A DNA stretch of 64,000 nt from Nocardiopsis coralli (GCF_014892575.1 NZ_JADBGI010000027.1:1-64000), one strand, 5' to 3'. Shown: positions 10,349 to 21,321, counted from the first letter of the stretch. The notes: generated from the sequence alone by a model not told the origin. Made by a program: numbers and translations.

Positions 10349-11008
10349 TCACTTCTGGCCGTAGACGTTGCGGTAACGGTCGTGCAGGGCGTCGATGTCG
10401 TCCTGCGGGAGCCGTTCGAGCGGCCCGCTCTGGCGGGCGAGGTGGAGGGTGCGCGCGACGTCCTCGCACATGACGGCGGCCTTGACCGCGTCCTGGGGTG
10501 TGGCGCCGATGGTGAAGACGCCGTGGCGGTCCATGAGCACGGCGGGTGAGCGGTGGCCCTCGAGCGTGGCGACGATCCCGCGGCCGATGGAGTCGTCGCC
10601 GATCCGGGCGAAGGGCCCGAGCGGGATGTCGCCGCCGAACTCGTCGGCCATAGCGGTGACGGCACACGGGATGGGTTCGCCGCGGGCGGCCCAGGCGGTG
10701 GCGTAGGGGCTGTGGGTGTGCACGACGCCGCCGACCTCGGGCAGGGCCCGGTAGACGTAGGCGTGGGCCGCGGTGTCGCTGGAGGGGTTGGGACCGCCGT
10801 CGTGCACGGGCCGGCCGTGCAGGTCGCACTCGACCATGTGCTCGGGGGCGAGGGCGTCGTAGGAGACACCGCTGGCCTTGATGAGCATCCGGTCGGTGCC
10901 GGGGACGCGGACGGAGACGTTGCCGCTGGTCCAGGCGACCAGGTCCCAGCGGGTGAGTTCGGAGTGCAGTGCGCAGACCTGGGCGCGCAGGTCGTCGAGG
11001 CCGGTCAC
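10349..11008 (-). CDS. araD: L-ribulose-5-phosphate 4-epimerase (class II aldolase family)
   Basis: The 219-residue enzyme should convert L-ribulose 5-phosphate to D-xylulose 5-phosphate. The class II aldolase/adducin fold is visible: SGNVSVRVP near the N-terminus, the metal-binding HTHSPYAT around residue 93, and a later RHGVFTIG histidine. The GTG start at 11008 overlaps the araB stop by 4 bp and has AAGGGGA upstream. Length is normal for AraD. Related fuculose-phosphate aldolases share this fold; the araB/araA neighbours decide the call. Confidence 0.85.
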   Translation of the reverse strand: MTGLDDLRAQVCALHSELTRWDLVAWTSGNVSVRVPGTDRMLIKASGVSYDALAPEHMVECDLHGRPVHDGGPNPSSDTAAHAYVYRALPEVGGVVHTHSPYATAWAARGEPIPCAVTAMADEFGGDIPLGPFARIGDDSIGRGIVATLEGHRSPAVLMDRHGVFTIGATPQDAVKAAVMCEDVARTLHLARQSGPLERLPQDDIDALHDRYRNVYGQK

Positions 11009-12708
11009 GGGTTCCCCTTCCGGGCGGCGTTGCGGATGTCGCGCAGGCGGTGGAGGCTGCGGGTCCCCCCGCGGCCGAAGTGGTCGTGCAGTTCGGTGTA
11101 GAGGGCGTGGAGCTCGTCGTAGGCGGCGGTGCGTTCGGGGTCGGGATCGACGGTGTGTTCGCGCACCCCGCCCATGGCCGCGGAGGCGGCGTGGATGTCG
11201 CGGTGGGCCCCGGCGGCGACGGCGCCGTGGATGGCGGCCCCGACCGCACAGGCGAGGCCGGAGGAGACCAGGCGCAGGGGCCTGCCGAGCACGTCGGCGT
11301 AGATGCGCAGGACGTGGGGGCGGTCGACCATGCCGCCGGCGACGGTGAGGTCGTGCACGGGCACCCCGGCCTTCTCGAAGGCCTCGACGATGGTGCGGGT
11401 GCCGAAGGCGGTGGCCTCCACGAGGGCGCGGTAGATCTCGGCGGGGCGCGTGGCGAGGGTCAGCCCGGCCAGGACACCGGAGAGGTCGTGGTCGACGAGC
11501 ACGGAACGGTTGCCGCTGTGCCAGTCGAGCGCGACGAGCCCGTGCGCGCCCACGGGGTCGTCGGCGGTCTCCTCGGCGAGCACGTCGTGCACGGAGGTTC
11601 CACGTTCCCTCGCCCGTTCGTGCACCTCCGGTGGTGCGTGCTGCTCCGCGAACCAGGCGAAGATGTCGCCGACGCCGCTCTGCCCGGCCTCGTAACCCCA
11701 CACCCCGGGCACGATGCCGCCGAGCACCTGCCCGCACATGCCGGGGACCTCGGCCAGGACGTCGGAGTTCATGACGTGGCAGGTGCTCGTGCCCATGATG
11801 GCGAGCATCCGGCCGGGTTCCGTGGTGCCCGCGGTGGCGGCGGTGACGTGGGCGTCGACGTTGCCCACGGCCACGGGGACGCCCTCGGGCAGTCCGGTGC
11901 GGGCGGCCGCCTCGGCGGTGAGGGTCCCGGCCCGGTCGCCGAGCTGGGACAGGGGGTGCTCGAGCTTGTCACGGGCGAAGTCGGCGAACTCGGGGTGCAG
12001 GGCGCCGAAGAAGTCGCGGGAGGGCCAGTCTCCGTCCTGGTACTGGCCCTTGTAACCGGCGGTGCACACGTTGCGGGTCTCGGTGCCGCACAGCTGCCAG
12101 ACGATCCAGTCGGCGGCCTCGATCCACCGGTCGGCGCGGTGGTAGACCTCGGGGTCCTCCTTCAGGACCTGAAGGGCCTTGGCGATCTGCCACTCGGAGG
12201 AGATGCGGCCGCCGTAGCGCGGGAGCCAGGGTTCGCCGCGTTCGGCGGCCAGGGCGTTGACGGCGTCGGCCTCGGGCTGGGCGGCGTGGTGGCGCCAGAG
12301 CTTGGGCCAGGCGTGCGGGCGGGGTGTGTAGGGGGCGACCTCGCACAGGGGCACACCGTCGGCGGTGACGGGCATGCAGGTGCTGGCGGTGAAGGCGGTG
12401 CCCACGCCGATCACCTGTCCGGGGTCGACCCCGGCGTCGCGGAGGGCTGCGGGCACCGCCCGGCTCAGGACCTGCCGGTGGTCCTCGGGGTCCTGGAGGG
12501 CGGTCTCCGCGGGCAGGGTGACACTGCTGTCGGGCAACCGGTCGGTGATGACGCCGTGGCGGTAGGGGTGCACGGCGGTCCCGAGCTCGGCGCCGTCGGA
12601 GACGCGGACGACGACGGCGCGCCCGGAGAGGGTCCCGAAGTCGATGCCGACGGCGACGGCGTCACCGGGTTTGTGAGCGCTAACATTCTGGGGCGTAGGA
12701 ACCGGCAT
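11005..12708 (-). CDS. araB: L-ribulokinase
   Basis: This 567-residue FGGY-family kinase phosphorylates L-ribulose. AVGIDFGTLSGRAVVVRV is the N-terminal phosphate-binding strand typical of AraB, GYKGQYQDG and HSGNRSVLVDHDLSG lie in the body, and GGMVDRPHVLRIYADVLGRPL is the C-terminal FGGY region. ATG at 12708 follows a GGAAGG ribosome site, and no later in-frame start precedes the conserved core. About 17 residues before the core are unusual; their codons contain a LacI-type operator. First gene of the araB-araD-araA run. Confidence 0.93.
   Translation of the reverse strand: MPVPTPQNVSAHKPGDAVAVGIDFGTLSGRAVVVRVSDGAELGTAVHPYRHGVITDRLPDSSVTLPAETALQDPEDHRQVLSRAVPAALRDAGVDPGQVIGVGTAFTASTCMPVTADGVPLCEVAPYTPRPHAWPKLWRHHAAQPEADAVNALAAERGEPWLPRYGGRISSEWQIAKALQVLKEDPEVYHRADRWIEAADWIVWQLCGTETRNVCTAGYKGQYQDGDWPSRDFFGALHPEFADFARDKLEHPLSQLGDRAGTLTAEAAARTGLPEGVPVAVGNVDAHVTAATAGTTEPGRMLAIMGTSTCHVMNSDVLAEVPGMCGQVLGGIVPGVWGYEAGQSGVGDIFAWFAEQHAPPEVHERARERGTSVHDVLAEETADDPVGAHGLVALDWHSGNRSVLVDHDLSGVLAGLTLATRPAEIYRALVEATAFGTRTIVEAFEKAGVPVHDLTVAGGMVDRPHVLRIYADVLGRPLRLVSSGLACAVGAAIHGAVAAGAHRDIHAASAAMGGVREHTVDPDPERTAAYDELHALYTELHDHFGRGGTRSLHRLRDIRNAARKGNP
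12672..12685. promoter_or_regulatory. LacI-type operator inside the 5' end of araB
   Basis: The 14-bp imperfect palindrome reads TGTTAGCGCTCACA on the coding strand and covers codons 8-13 of araB. It differs at only two positions from the element upstream of the adjacent lacI-family gene (13898-13911). Both have the CG-centred form common for LacI-family repressors. A repressor bound here would block elongation or early initiation. Function is inferred from the matched pair. Confidence 0.68.
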
Positions 12709-12811
12709 ACGGACCTTCCTCCACTGCGGTACGGAACGCGGGCAGCGGTCGCGGGGGGTGGCACGCCGTGCGGGTCCGGGCACGGCGGCGGGGAAGCGGC
12801 AGGGGTCGGGG

Positions 12812-13843
12812 TCAGGCGGGCGGGGGCGCGCTGGAGTCGCGCACACGGAGCACCGCGGGCACGGTGCGGTCGGCCGGGGCGTCGGCGGAGGGGGCATCGA
12901 GCGCGCCCAGGAGCAGTTCGAGGGCGGCGGTGCCGACGCGGGTGAAGTCCTGGGCGACTGTGGTCAGGGCCGGGGTGAGGTAGGCGGCCTCGGGGATGTC
13001 GTCGAAGCCAACGACGCTGACGTCGCCGGGCACACCGAGCCCTGCCTCGTGCAGGGCCTTGAGCACGCCCACGGCCATCTGGTCGTTGGCCACGAAGACG
13101 GCGGTGACCTCCTCGCCCTCGGCCCGGAGCTCGGCCAGCCGGCGGCCGAGCTCGTACCCCGAGCGCGGGCTCCAGTCGCCGGGCAGGGGTTCGGTGACCG
13201 TGCGCCCTGCCGCACGCAGCTCCTCGCGCCAGCCGTGCACACGTGCCTCGGCCTCGAGCCAGTCGGAGCGGCCGGAGATGTGGTGCACGGTGCGGTGGCC
13301 CAGATCGAGCAGGTGGCGGACGGCGTCGCGGGCGCCCTGTTCCTGGTCGACACCGGCGACCGGGAACCCGGCGCCCTCTCCCCCTTCGACCGCCACGAGG
13401 GGCCGGGGTCCGGGCAGGGCGGCCAGGGCGTGCACGAGTTCGCGCTGGGGTGCGATGGCCACGCACCCCTCCACGGACTGCTGCACGAGGTGGTCCATGG
13501 CCTCGGCGACCCCGTCAGGGCTGGGGTCGTCGGCCGAGACGATGCTGAGGAAGTACCCGGCCTCCCGGGCGGCCTGTTCGATGCCGGCCAGGGTCTGGGA
13601 CGGACCGAAAAGCGTGGTGTCCACGGCCAGGGCGCCGAGCACGTTGGTACGCCGCGTCACCAGCGCGCGGGCGGTGGAGTTGGGGTGGTAACCGAGCTCG
13701 GAGATGGCGTGGCGGACCCGCGCGACGGTCTCCTCGCGCACGTTCGGGTGGCCGTTGACCACACGCGAGACGGTCTGGTGGGACACTCCGGCGACCTTGG
13801 CGACGTCGGACATGACCGGGTTGCGGCCGCCGGTCGTGGGCAC
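12812..13843 (-). CDS. LacI-family transcriptional regulator of the arabinose block
   Basis: The 343-residue repressor has an N-terminal LacI helix-turn-helix (MSDVAKVAGVSHQTVSRVVNGHPNVREETVARV) whose recognition helix holds SHQTVSRVVNG, followed by a periplasmic-binding-like effector domain with VFVANDQMAVGVLKALHEAG and VSVVGFDDIPEA. GTG at 13843 is chosen because GGAGG stands nine bases upstream. It is 103 bp upstream of araB on the same strand. It probably senses arabinose or a derivative and controls both the ara genes and itself through the two similar operators. Confidence 0.9.
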   Translation of the reverse strand: MPTTGGRNPVMSDVAKVAGVSHQTVSRVVNGHPNVREETVARVRHAISELGYHPNSTARALVTRRTNVLGALAVDTTLFGPSQTLAGIEQAAREAGYFLSIVSADDPSPDGVAEAMDHLVQQSVEGCVAIAPQRELVHALAALPGPRPLVAVEGGEGAGFPVAGVDQEQGARDAVRHLLDLGHRTVHHISGRSDWLEAEARVHGWREELRAAGRTVTEPLPGDWSPRSGYELGRRLAELRAEGEEVTAVFVANDQMAVGVLKALHEAGLGVPGDVSVVGFDDIPEAAYLTPALTTVAQDFTRVGTAALELLLGALDAPSADAPADRTVPAVLRVRDSSAPPPA

Positions 13844-13897
13844 AGGGCGTTCACCTCCGGGGGTGGGGAATCGAGGGGTATGTGACGCAGGCAATAG

Positions 13898-13911
13898 TGT
13901 TAACGTTCACA
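13898..13911. promoter_or_regulatory. LacI-type operator upstream of the lacI-family gene
   Basis: TGTTAACGTTCACA lies 55 bp upstream of the chosen repressor start and matches the araB element in 12 of 14 positions. This suggests autoregulation by the adjacent repressor. No clear -35/-10 pair was assigned around it. Confidence 0.62.
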
Positions 13912-13982
13912 TGGCTCCCGTCAAGACCCCCTCTGCCCGCTTCTGTCCCCTCCCTTGCCCCGGCCCCGAACGAGGTCGGAGG

Positions 13983-15236
13983 TCAGCCGACGAGGTGGGA
14001 GTGGAGCGTGGTCGCCGAGGTGTCGGTGAGCGAGGCGACCTGGTCGATGACCACACGCAGGGCCGCGGCGTCGTCGGCCGCGGCCTCGAAGGGCGCCCGG
14101 AACTGCGGGTCCAGCGCACCGGGGGCGTTCTTCCACAGGGCGGCCACGAGCTCGGCGACGATCCGGCGTTCGTTGGCCCGGTGCTCCATGGCCTCGGCCC
14201 GGGAGAGCACGAAGTGCGCCGAGACCGCCTTGAGCAGAGCGCACTCCAGCAGGGCCCAGCGCGGAACGACCAGGTCGGCGCCGTACCTGGTCAGGCGCCC
14301 GGGGCCGTGCACCGCGCGGGTGCCGCTCTCGGCCGCACGGCGGAACCGGCCGATGAGCTCGCTGGTCAGGTTCTTCAACGCCACCAGCGAGGGCAGGTCC
14401 CCGGTGAACTCCTCCGGCCAGACCGGCGCGGACAGCAGGCCGTCCAGGGCCTCGGCGAGCTCCGAGGGGTCGGCGTCGCAGTAGTCCCGCGCGGCCACCC
14501 GGCACACCTCGGCGCGCTCGGTGGGGCTGCCGAGCGCGGCCATGCTCACCAGGCCGGCGTGCAGGGCGTCCTCGACGTCGTGCACCGAGTAGGCCACGTC
14601 GTCGGACCAGTCCATGACCTGGGACTCGAAGGGGGTCCGCCCGTCCGGAGAGCCCGAGCGCAGCCACGCGAAGACGTCGGCGTCGTCGGGGTAGTAGTTG
14701 AACTTGTGGGTGTCCGGGCGTTCACCGCGGGCCCACGGGTACTTGACGGTGGCGTCGAGGGTGGCGCGGGTGAGGTTGAGGCCGGCGCCCGTCCCGTCGG
14801 GCGCGATCACCTTGCTCTCCAGGCGCACGAGCAGGCGCAGGCTCTGGGCGTTGCCCTCGAACCCTCCGCAGTCCGCGGCCGCCTCGTCCAGGGCGTTCTC
14901 CCCGTTGTGGCCGAAGGGCGGGTGGCCCAGGTCGTGCGACAGGCAGGCGGCCTCGACCAGGTCGGGGTCGCAGCCCAGGGCCTGCCCGAGCTCCCGGCCG
15001 ATCTGGGCGCACTCCAGGGAGTGGGTCAGGCGGGTGCGCGGGAAGTCGCTGACGCCGAGCTGGACCACCTGGGTCTTGGCGGCCAGGCGCCGGAGCGAGG
15101 AACTGTGCAGCACACGCGCCCGGTCGCGTTCGAAGGGCCCGCGCGCGCGGCTCTTGCGCCGTTCGCGGACGCGGCGTTCGGTGTCGTCGGGGGTGTAGCC
15201 GGGTGCGGGACCCTCGTCCCCGGGGTGGCTGGTCAT
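13983..15236 (-). CDS. dgt: Deoxyguanosinetriphosphate triphosphohydrolase-like protein
   Basis: This 417-residue HD-domain enzyme hydrolyses dGTP (and possibly other dNTPs) to the nucleoside and triphosphate. The HD metal site is clear: RLTHSLECAQIGRELG supplies the first His, and SHDLGHPPFGHNGE supplies His101-Asp102 and flanking ligands; QVMDWSDDVAYSVHDVED supplies the later Asp. Length fits the actinobacterial family. ATG at 15236 is 75 bp after the DUF218 gene. In M. tuberculosis the next gene would be dnaG; here the regulator and araBDA come first. Confidence 0.93.
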   Translation of the reverse strand: MTSHPGDEGPAPGYTPDDTERRVRERRKSRARGPFERDRARVLHSSSLRRLAAKTQVVQLGVSDFPRTRLTHSLECAQIGRELGQALGCDPDLVEAACLSHDLGHPPFGHNGENALDEAAADCGGFEGNAQSLRLLVRLESKVIAPDGTGAGLNLTRATLDATVKYPWARGERPDTHKFNYYPDDADVFAWLRSGSPDGRTPFESQVMDWSDDVAYSVHDVEDALHAGLVSMAALGSPTERAEVCRVAARDYCDADPSELAEALDGLLSAPVWPEEFTGDLPSLVALKNLTSELIGRFRRAAESGTRAVHGPGRLTRYGADLVVPRWALLECALLKAVSAHFVLSRAEAMEHRANERRIVAELVAALWKNAPGALDPQFRAPFEAAADDAAALRVVIDQVASLTDTSATTLHSHLVG

Positions 15237-15311
15237 CGCCTGTGAGCCTACTGGCCGGGGTCAACGGACCGCGCCCGTGACTCGGTATCGGACCGCGCCC
15301 GTGACGCGGTA

Positions 15312-16739
15312 TCAGGCGGCGTTGACGCGGATGTCGCTGCTGTCGTTGAAGATCCAGTAGTACCAGAGGGAAGCGGTCTCCCTGGTGATGTACCAGAGCT
15401 GCGTACTGCGCTCGATGACGGCCGGGCCCGAGCGCGCGGGCGAGGTCCCGGCGTCGATCCCGTGGTCGGCGGCCATGCGTTCGGCGCGCAGGCTGTGCCA
15501 GGGGTCGGAGACGATGATGCCGGTCTCCCAGGTCTCCTGGTCGTAGACCTCGGCCACGGCCACGATGCTCTGGAGGGTGTCGGCGCCCTCCTCGACCGCG
15601 ACGATCTGGCCGTCGGGGATGCCGACCTCCACGAGCCAGTCGCGCCCGGCGGCGGCCTCGGTGTAGGTGTCGTCGGGCTGCTTGCCGCCGACGGTGATGA
15701 TCACCGGGGCCACGCCCTGCTGGTAGAGGTTCTGGGCGTGCTGCAGGCGCGCCTCGAACACGGGTGACGGAACCCCGTTGTACTGGCTGGCGCCGAGCAC
15801 GATGATCGCGTCGGAGGCGTCGCGGTCGTCCTGGCGGGCGGTGTACCAGACCCAGCCCCAGGTGGCCGGCGGGATCGCCAGCGCGATGACCAGGACCATG
15901 GTGAGCAGCCAGCGCATCCGGAAACGCCTCTTCCTTCGGCGGCGCGGACTGCGGGGCGGCGGTTCGCGGCCGTCGCCACCGCGGCGGCCCGCGGGTTCGG
16001 GGTCGCGGGGCTCCGGGTCGGGCGGGAGCTCGTCGCGGAAGGCGTCGGTGAACTCGGTGGGCCGGTGGTCGGCGAGGGTGTCGTCCGGGCGGGGCTGTGC
16101 GCCGTCGTGTGTGCGGTCGCCGCCGGGCAGGGGGCCCGTGTCCCCGGGGTTCCACGCCTGCTGGGGCTGGTGTCCCGGAGCCTGCCCCTGGTCGGGCTGC
16201 CACCCCTGCTCGGACCGCCAGGCCGGACCGGGCTGTTCGGGCCGGTCCACGGCCGGGGCCACGACGGTCTCATCCTGGCCGGGGGCGGATCCGGGGGTCC
16301 CGCGCAGGGAACCCCCACGTCCTGCCGGACGGCCACGCACGAAACGGCGGGTGAATCCGCGGCGTTCCCCGTCGCCGGTGGGCTCTCCCGGTTCCCACGC
16401 CTGTGCACCCGCCTCGGGCGCGGCCTCGGGCGGCGCGGCGGGGGATGCGTCCGGCTGCGCACCGGCGAGGGCGTCGCGCGTGAAGGACTGGGTGGTCAGG
16501 TCGTCGGGGCCGGGGGCACTGGGGGCGTCGGCAGGTCCGGGTGCGCCTCGGGTGAACTGCTGTGTGGCTTCCTCGGGTCCGGGGGGTGCCTGTTCGCCGG
16601 CGACCGGGCCGCCCTGTCCGTCCGGGCCGGGCGCCGGCTCGCGCCGGGTGAAGGCCTGGGTGGTCTCGCGGTCGGCGGAGGAGCGTCCGCTCTCCTGCGG
16701 CCACCGGTCGTCACCGCGTCCGTCGTTCGGCGCTCTCAC
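15312..16739 (-). CDS. Membrane-anchored DUF218 (YdcF/SanA-like) protein with a repetitive cytoplasmic region
   Basis: The 475-residue protein has three parts. A long Pro/Gly/Gln-rich N-terminal region (about residues 1-270) contains recurring FTR motifs within TQAFTR, TQQFTR, TQSFTR and RGFTR. A basic stretch then precedes one membrane segment (WLLTMVLVIALAIPPATWGWVW). The C-terminal DUF218 domain carries DAIIVLGASQYNG, VIITVGGKQ and IIVSDPWHSLRAERM. DUF218 proteins of the SanA/ElyC group act in envelope biology; the precise role here is unknown. GTG at 16739 is preceded by a near-perfect GGAGGTGATC ribosome site. The repetitive region may bind a partner or be phosphorylated at Thr; that is inference. 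Confidence 0.82.
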   Translation of the reverse strand: MRAPNDGRGDDRWPQESGRSSADRETTQAFTRREPAPGPDGQGGPVAGEQAPPGPEEATQQFTRGAPGPADAPSAPGPDDLTTQSFTRDALAGAQPDASPAAPPEAAPEAGAQAWEPGEPTGDGERRGFTRRFVRGRPAGRGGSLRGTPGSAPGQDETVVAPAVDRPEQPGPAWRSEQGWQPDQGQAPGHQPQQAWNPGDTGPLPGGDRTHDGAQPRPDDTLADHRPTEFTDAFRDELPPDPEPRDPEPAGRRGGDGREPPPRSPRRRRKRRFRMRWLLTMVLVIALAIPPATWGWVWYTARQDDRDASDAIIVLGASQYNGVPSPVFEARLQHAQNLYQQGVAPVIITVGGKQPDDTYTEAAAGRDWLVEVGIPDGQIVAVEEGADTLQSIVAVAEVYDQETWETGIIVSDPWHSLRAERMAADHGIDAGTSPARSGPAVIERSTQLWYITRETASLWYYWIFNDSSDIRVNAA

Positions 16740-17076
16740 CGGATCACCTCCGCACAACTCGCTGACAGGACGACGCTCTCGGCGCCTCCCTCTGGGACGG
16801 CCCCTGTCCACCGCTGGTTCGCGGTTCGCCCGGCCGATCCGACCGTGGTCTCGGGGGTTCTGGTCGGCACACGCCCTCCGATCGCAGGGAGGGGAGCGGG
16901 GATCCGTGGCCATACCGGCGACCAAGAAGATATCACGAAAGGGTTACGTGGAATCCGTGCGTCCGACTCCCCGCAGCCGTGTGCACCGGTTCCGATCCTA
17001 GGGCGTGTCGGAGCCCACATGCCCCGCGAGCACGGGCCTGTCGGACACGGGCCTCTCCCCCGCCCCACGACACACG
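16740..17076. other. Intergenic stretch upstream of the DUF218 gene, no gene seen
   Basis: About 340 bp before the ppdK terminator hairpin. It contains an AT-richer island near 16921-16945 (GATATC, GAAAGGGTTACG) that is likely promoter DNA for the DUF218 gene, which begins at 16739. I found no convincing open frame with a ribosome site and no tRNA-like fold. Confidence 0.5.
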
Positions 17077-17106
17077 GGCGCCCCCGCGCGGGTGCACGGG
17101 GGCGCC
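17077..17106. terminator. Hairpin terminator downstream of ppdK
   Basis: A perfect 10-bp inverted repeat (GGCGCCCCCG / CGGGGGCGCC) with a 10-base loop lies 16 bp beyond the ppdK stop. There is no U tract, as is usual for terminators in high-GC actinobacteria. Confidence 0.7.
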
Positions 17107-17122
17107 GGGTCCGGGCCGCGGG

Positions 17123-19819
<2,697 letters not shown>

Positions 19820-19917
19820 GGGGGTGCTCCCTCGTCTCGCTCGACGACTCAGCGTTGAGCCGACCTGTGCCTGATCGGGCGCCGACTCTATCCACACACC
19901 GCAGACTCGCCTTTTCA

Positions 19918-19982
19918 TGAACCACGGTATTTGTGCATTTTCGCAGTTCAGGGTCGTTGAACAGGTCTATACCAATGGTTCA
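19918..19982. promoter_or_regulatory. Long inverted repeat with DasR-like (dre) site upstream of ppdK
   Basis: TGAACCA-C-GGTAT (19918-19930) faces ATACC-AA-TGGTTCA (19969-19982), a two-block inverted repeat. Within it, ACAGGTCTATACCAAT (19961-19976) agrees with the known dre consensus ACTGGTCTAGACCANT at 13 of 16 positions, the degenerate position counted as a match. The site is 142 bp upstream of ppdK and about 280 bp from the divergent hemolysin-III gene. The remaining 19820-20256 gap shows no gene. Confidence 0.45.
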
Positions 19983-20183
19983 CCTCTCATATGCTGAACA
20001 GAGGTCGCAGCCGGAGAAGAGGCGGGCGGCTTCGCCGAGATCGAGCAGGTCAGAGACGTGGCTCCACCGAAGTTCGATGATGATCGATCAACGGGGGCGC
20101 ACTTCGGGGCAACGGACCAATTCGCCCTGCACACAGGGCCGCAAACCTTGCCGTGTGCGGCGAGACACAGCGATACCAGCAGG

Positions 20184-20205
20184 TAACCTACGCGACCGTA
20201 AGTTA
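20184..20205. promoter_or_regulatory. TetR-type palindrome upstream of the hemolysin-III gene
   Basis: TAACCTACG and CGTAAGTTA form 9-bp arms (8 of 9 complementary) around a CGAC centre, 51 bp upstream of the GTG start. The size and centre fit TetR-family operators. No TetR gene is adjacent; the only one in the window is at 51.6 kb and has a different palindrome. Confidence 0.5.
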
Positions 20206-20256
20206 GGCTTCGTGTGGACCCGCGACGGAGCGGACCGGCACGAGGAGGAGGCGACG

Positions 20257-21027
20257 GTGTCGACCGAGAGGACACACGGGACCGGACCGGCCGAGGGCGA
20301 CCACACCCCCGAGCACACACGGGACCCCGCCGACGGACACAAGGCGTCGGTGCCCGAACGCGCCGCCCAGACCGCCGGGGACCTCCTGGAGGCGGTCAAA
20401 CCCAAGCTCCGCGGCTGGCTGCACCTGGGCACCGCCCCGCTGGCACTGGCCGCGGGCATCGTCCTGGTGGCGCTGTCCCCCACCCCGCCCGCCATGATCG
20501 CGGCGGCGGTGTACGCACTCAGTTCCGTGCTGCTCTTCAGCACGTCGGCCGTTTACCACGTGGGCCGCTGGTCGCCGCGGGCCCAGCGCGTGCTGCGGCG
20601 CATGGACCACTCGAACATCTACCTGATCATCGCCGGCACCTACACGCCCTTCATCGTGCTGGTGCTGGACGGGACCCTGCGCACGGCGATGCTCGCCCTG
20701 GTCTGGGGCGGCGCGATCGCGGGCGTGGCGTTCAAGCTCCTGTGGCTCAACGCGCCCCGCTGGCTCTCGACCGCCCTGTACCTGGCCATCGGCTGGGTCG
20801 CGGTGCTCTTCATCCCCGAGCTCGTCGGCGGCACCCACCCGGCCACGTGGATCCTCGTCCTGGTCGGCGGGGTCCTGTACAGCGTCGGCGCGGTGGTCTA
20901 CGGCCTCAAGTGGCCCGACCCCGCGCCGCGGTGGTTCGGTTTCCACGAGATCTTCCACTCGCTGACCATCGCCGCGTTCGTGTGCCACTACATCGCGGTC
21001 TCGTTCGTGGTCTACACCGCGACCTGA
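20257..21027 (+). CDS. Hemolysin III family (YqfA/PAQR-like) membrane protein
   Basis: The 256-residue integral membrane protein has about seven hydrophobic segments after an acidic, charged N-terminus of roughly 45 residues. Family marks include SAVYHVGRWSPRAQRVLRRMDHSNIYLIIAGTY (His and Asp in the first helices) and FHEIFHSLTIAAFVCHYIA near the C-terminus, which supply the His/Asp metal site of PAQR-like proteins. Function in bacteria is poorly known despite the name. GTG at 20257 is supported by GAGGAGGAGG just upstream. It is divergent from ppdK and followed by no same-strand gene. Confidence 0.85.
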   Translation: MSTERTHGTGPAEGDHTPEHTRDPADGHKASVPERAAQTAGDLLEAVKPKLRGWLHLGTAPLALAAGIVLVALSPTPPAMIAAAVYALSSVLLFSTSAVYHVGRWSPRAQRVLRRMDHSNIYLIIAGTYTPFIVLVLDGTLRTAMLALVWGGAIAGVAFKLLWLNAPRWLSTALYLAIGWVAVLFIPELVGGTHPATWILVLVGGVLYSVGAVVYGLKWPDPAPRWFGFHEIFHSLTIAAFVCHYIAVSFVVYTAT

Positions 21028-21287
21028 CCGCGCCCCCGAAGGAAGAGCGCATCCGGCGCTCTCCGCCCCCGCGTCACGATTCGCTCACACGAAAGGACAC
21101 CGGGTACGAAACTCCCTCGTACTTCGCTGTGGCCGGCGCTACGTTGAGAACGGTCCCCGCGGTCGTGTGCGGCCGCAGGGACCGGAGGCGGCCGGAAACC
21201 ACTTCCCCCCGGGACCCGGTCGTCTCTTTCTCTCTTCGCGGGCGGGGCGTCCGGTCCAAGCACCCCGCCCGTCCCAGGAGAAACGAC
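21028..21287. other. Intergenic stretch between the hemolysin-III gene and glyS
   Basis: With the terminator that follows, about 320 bp lie between two convergent genes. It holds a pyrimidine-rich run near 21222-21238 after a GC-rich, partly self-complementary block. The block contains a C6 run but not the paired C6 loops expected of 6C RNA. No credible gene was recognised. Confidence 0.45.
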
Positions 21288-21321
21288 GAGGCCGCCCGCC
21301 CCTGCTGGGACGGGCGGCCTC
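21288..21321. terminator. Hairpin terminator downstream of glyS
   Basis: A perfect 11-bp inverted repeat (GAGGCCGCCCG / CGGGCGGCCTC) with a 12-base loop ends 27 bp beyond the glyS stop. Confidence 0.75.

Noticed and set aside
21110..21240. 6C-type small RNA before glyS
   Set aside because: Only one run of six C is present and it is not in a clear hairpin loop; the second C6 loop is missing.
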